From Nemertoderma westbladi (Eukaryota > Xenacoelomorpha > Nemertodermatida > Nemertodermatidae): a DNA stretch of 46,329 nt. The position numbers and the translations under genes were made by a program. Numbering within the stretch: the stretch's first letter is position 1; every line of letters starts with the position of its first letter. Positions 43,890 through 46,329 of the stretch are shown piece by piece. The notes under the pieces are model-generated. The model searched no databases and had not been told where the DNA came from. It worked only from the letters and a program-made list of their open reading frames with translations. Location: positions 1-46,329 of the forward strand of contig JAUCBJ010006273.1 in assembly GCA_032718475.1 (NCBI GenBank), in the 5' to 3' direction.

Positions 43890-45748
43890 CTGTCCGGAAA
43901 AATCATAATGCGATCGGTCACAGACAATTCGTCAACCATTCGAAAGTAATAATAGGATAAGATGAAAAAAATAAATGAATCTTTGAACAAAACTGCTGAA
44001 AAATAAGGCTTACATAATATAGAATCGAGATTAAAAAAAAAAGCTGACAACAACTAACAAAGACTTTTAAAGAATTATTCTCTAATACGAACTGCTGTAA
44101 TTAAATGTCGTATATAAAAATTTGTAGGTCAACATTTAGTGAATTAGTCTCTGTTTCTAAAAATATTCCCCCATAGATCGAAATTTTCAGATATTTCACA
44201 GAACGACGTACTTACAATTATCACAACGCTCCTAAAGTCTTAGTTAGTTATAATTCCTAACCTAATGCATTACAAAAGTTTAATGACACAGCTAAATGGT
44301 CTAGTCCAAATGTAGTATGACATTTTAATTTTTAGACATGTAGTCTATTAAACTGATGGTGTCTGAAAGTCTCTAAAACATAACAACTTTTGGTATTTAT
44401 TGATGCCTACAAATTTTCAACACGACATCTCTAAATAAAGTCATTAGCATGTATTCATGTGTATAATCGTAACGACAATGGCTATTTGCCAATCCATCCT
44501 CTTTACAGTTCCAGTTAGCACTATTGCCAACAAAATGTGTACCAAGTTTGGTTAGATTTCATCGGGGATTGATCGAGTTTACATAGTAAAGGCGTTAAAC
44601 AATCAACTACGTACATTATTCTAGATATCTCAAATTTCCAACCAAATCCACCTACCGTCTGGAGTCATCTTTAAGCGAGAAAATCGCTGCACTGTGTTAA
44701 AGTTGAGCCAATCCCGTGATGTTGGGACCTTCCACTCGATTTTAGTTGCATTAGGAAAACCCCCGATAACATTGCACTCTAGTCTGATAGTTTCCCCTGT
44801 CGTTGGCGTTAAAGTGTCTATTGAAACCTGAAAACAACATGATGTTCACATATCTTCATATTACAATACCGGTAAAGAAAATAAAGCTATAATATAATAT
44901 TGACCATTATGATTACTGTTTCTGAACAAATAATTAGTGATCTATTACATTCACTATATTTTATTACTACCACTTTATTTGATTACTATCACTTTATTTG
45001 ATTACTATCACTTTATTTGATTACTATCACTTTATTTGATTACTATCACCTTATTTCATTACTATCACTTTATTTGATTACTATCACTTTATTTGATTAC
45101 TATCACTTTATTTGATTACTATCACTTTATTTGATTACTATCACTTTATTTGATTACTATCACTTTATTTGATTACTATCACCTTATTTCACAACTATCA
45201 CTTTAGTTGATTACTATCATTTTATTTGACTTCTGTCACTTTATTTGAATAATTTTATTACTTTATTTGTCTACATTACCTTGACTTTATTTGCAGAAAC
45301 TTCGGATTTGCAAGGGAAATGCAACTCAGGGTTAGTTACTAGCCGAATCGTATGGCCCACTAAATGCCTTGGATTATTGCAGGTCATATTTATGATATCC
45401 CCATGGCAACCTGCCGCTTCCCCACATATTGAAGACGCTTTCCATCTAGAAATAAAATATAATAAAATATAATAAATATTGATATTGAAATATAATTTGA
45501 TTTTATAAAATTTCAATAACAATACGAAATGAAATAAAATCAATATTTTATGATATACCTCAATATCCAGTTATACAACGGAATGACGTCACAGTAGCAT
45601 TCGATTGGGTTTGCCGCGGATATTAAAATATGGTAAGCTGGGGAGGCATTTTCGTCCCAAATATGTTTAAACGGTATATAGGGGAGCTTGTTACCATGAA
45701 TATCGAGTACCTTAACTATGTTATTGACGGAATCCTGGAGAAGTTTGG
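43651..45748 (-). CDS. LRR-LRRCT-Ig cell-surface protein, last four exons
   Basis: Four phase-compatible minus-strand exons (45748-45559, 45445-45280, 44827-44656, 43889-43651) encode about 254 residues. The first carries the end of a leucine-rich repeat (KVLDIHGNKLPYIPF) and the LRR C-terminal cap start (NPIECYCDVIPLYNWIL). The second completes the cap (CNNPRHLVGHTIRL ... FPC). The third and fourth carry one I-set-type Ig domain with its two cysteines (RLECNV and GEYSCRA), core Trp (IEWKV) and YYGEYSC pattern. The protein ends in a 14-residue hydrophobic stretch (KLIITCLLITFYLPY) directly before the stop. With no cytoplasmic tail, this suggests a GPI anchor. LRR-Ig proteins act in adhesion, axon guidance or immune recognition; which role applies cannot be told. 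The signal peptide and most LRRs lie beyond the right edge. Confidence 0.8.
44656..44827 (-). CDS. LRR-Ig gene exon: first half of the Ig domain
   Basis: Acceptor catgttgttttcag|GTT, phase 0, and donor G|gtaggt, phase 1. It reads VSIDTLTPTTGETIRLECNV, later IEWKV, ending RLKMTPDG at the junction. Confidence 0.8.
44959..45270. repeat. 19-bp minisatellite in an LRR-Ig intron
   Basis: About 15 copies of ACTTTATTTGATTACTATC with slight decay at both ends. It ends within about 10 bp of the splice donor at 45279. Confidence 0.9.
45280..45445 (-). CDS. LRR-Ig gene exon: rest of LRRCT
   Basis: Acceptor attttatttctag|A and donor AAG|gtaatg, leaving in phase 0. It contains four cysteines, including the CNNPRHL...FPC pair that closes an LRRCT cap. 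The strand-correct frame begins RWKASSICGEA. Confidence 0.75.
45559..45748 (-). CDS. LRR-Ig gene exon: last LRR and start of LRRCT
   Basis: Acceptor tctttattttag|CC and donor AG|gtatat. Two bases enter a codon, 62 codons follow, and two bases carry over into the Arg codon completed by the next exon. The CxC of CYCDV is the typical LRRCT start. Confidence 0.75.
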
Positions 45749-46329
45749 CTAAAATAAAGAATGAATAAAAGTAACCTAAATGTACTTTATATCTAGTCTA
45801 AGAAACACAAACTAACGTGGCTAGCCCCGAAGTCGCTTTCATTATTAAACCAATCAAAATGAATTGTTTCACTATCATATGAATTTAATCACATAAAATA
45901 TACCGGTATTCATTGGATTAGCTAATATTCATTGGATTAGCTAATATTCATTGATTAGCTAATATTCATTGGATTAGCTAATATTCATTGGATTAGCTAA
46001 TATTCGTTGGATTAGCTAATATTCATTTGATTAGCTAATATTCATTGGATTAGCTAATATTCATTGGATTAGCTAATATTCATTGGATTAGCTAATATTC
46101 ATTGGATTAGCTAATATTCATTGGATTAGCTCATATTCATTGGATTAGCTAATATTCATTGGATTAGCTAATATACCAAATTATTTATATGGGAGTTTAC
46201 ATCATTATGAAGATATATAAAGGGGCACACCCTTATTGAAGGGGGACACGCCTGTAGTTGTTGGGGATGACTCGTTGATTAGCCTATCGACCGAATGATT
46301 CCCGAGGGGTAGCTACTTATGAGATGAAG
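45749..46329. other. Upstream intron of the LRR-Ig gene
   Basis: No further exon recognised up to the window edge. It contains a 19-bp-unit minisatellite. Confidence 0.5.
45908..46173. repeat. Second 19-bp minisatellite in an LRR-Ig intron
   Basis: About 14 near-identical copies of GGATTAGCTAATATTCATT, each containing the palindrome TTAGCTAA. Unrelated in sequence to the array at 44959-45270 but with the same unit length. Confidence 0.9.

Overview
This is nuclear DNA of an animal, most likely a marine invertebrate. It holds spliced genes with GT-AG introns, RTE-like and other non-LTR retrotransposons, tRNA-derived SINEs, cut-and-paste transposon remnants and very long minisatellites. ShKT, CAP and LRR-Ig domains fit a cnidarian, tunicate, mollusc or similar phylum. 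I cannot fix the phylum from sequence alone.

Layout. (1) 1-5534: an intronless zinc-knuckle reading frame of unknown identity is cut in two by a 4.15 kb element with long (about 430 bp) terminal inverted repeats. That element contains a 10-bp-unit satellite, which is itself interrupted by an antisense RTE-like LINE fragment. (2) 5535-9240: mostly non-coding, ending in a decayed reverse-transcriptase relic of a different family (7480-9220). (3) 9869-10867: a complete, intronless ERLIN (SPFH-domain ER lipid-raft protein) gene, followed by a 346-bp foldback element. (4) 13204-37936, minus strand: a six-exon gene that I assembled from phase-compatible exons. It encodes a secreted CAP-domain protein with three C-terminal ShKT domains (about 381 aa). 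Its third intron contains a tandem array of about 15.3 kb (15365-30727) built from two interleaved unit types of about 73 and 78 bp. Its first intron contains a tRNA-like Pol III unit with a complete hammerhead ribozyme between the A and B boxes, and an RTE-like LINE that is itself interrupted by a TTAA-flanked 848-bp DNA transposon. (5) 39690-41590: another decayed LINE of the same broad type. (6) 41880-43330: a 63-bp-unit minisatellite that starts at the 3' end of a tRNA-derived SINE, a 24-G run, and a second SINE-core fragment. (7) 43651-45748, minus strand: the last four exons of an LRR-LRRCT-Ig protein with a C-terminal hydrophobic tail suggestive of a GPI anchor. Its introns carry two unrelated minisatellites, both with 19-bp units. 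Its 5' part lies beyond the right edge.

The three host genes (ERLIN, CAP-ShKT, LRR-Ig) show no functional link. The window is best read as ordinary genes embedded in heavily nested repeats. The most unusual items are the hammerhead inside a tRNA-like promoter, the giant two-component intronic satellite, and the insertion that splits the zinc-knuckle gene and leaves an in-frame target duplication. All exon boundaries and domain calls were made by eye from splice motifs, reading-frame phase and conserved residues; no database search was run.
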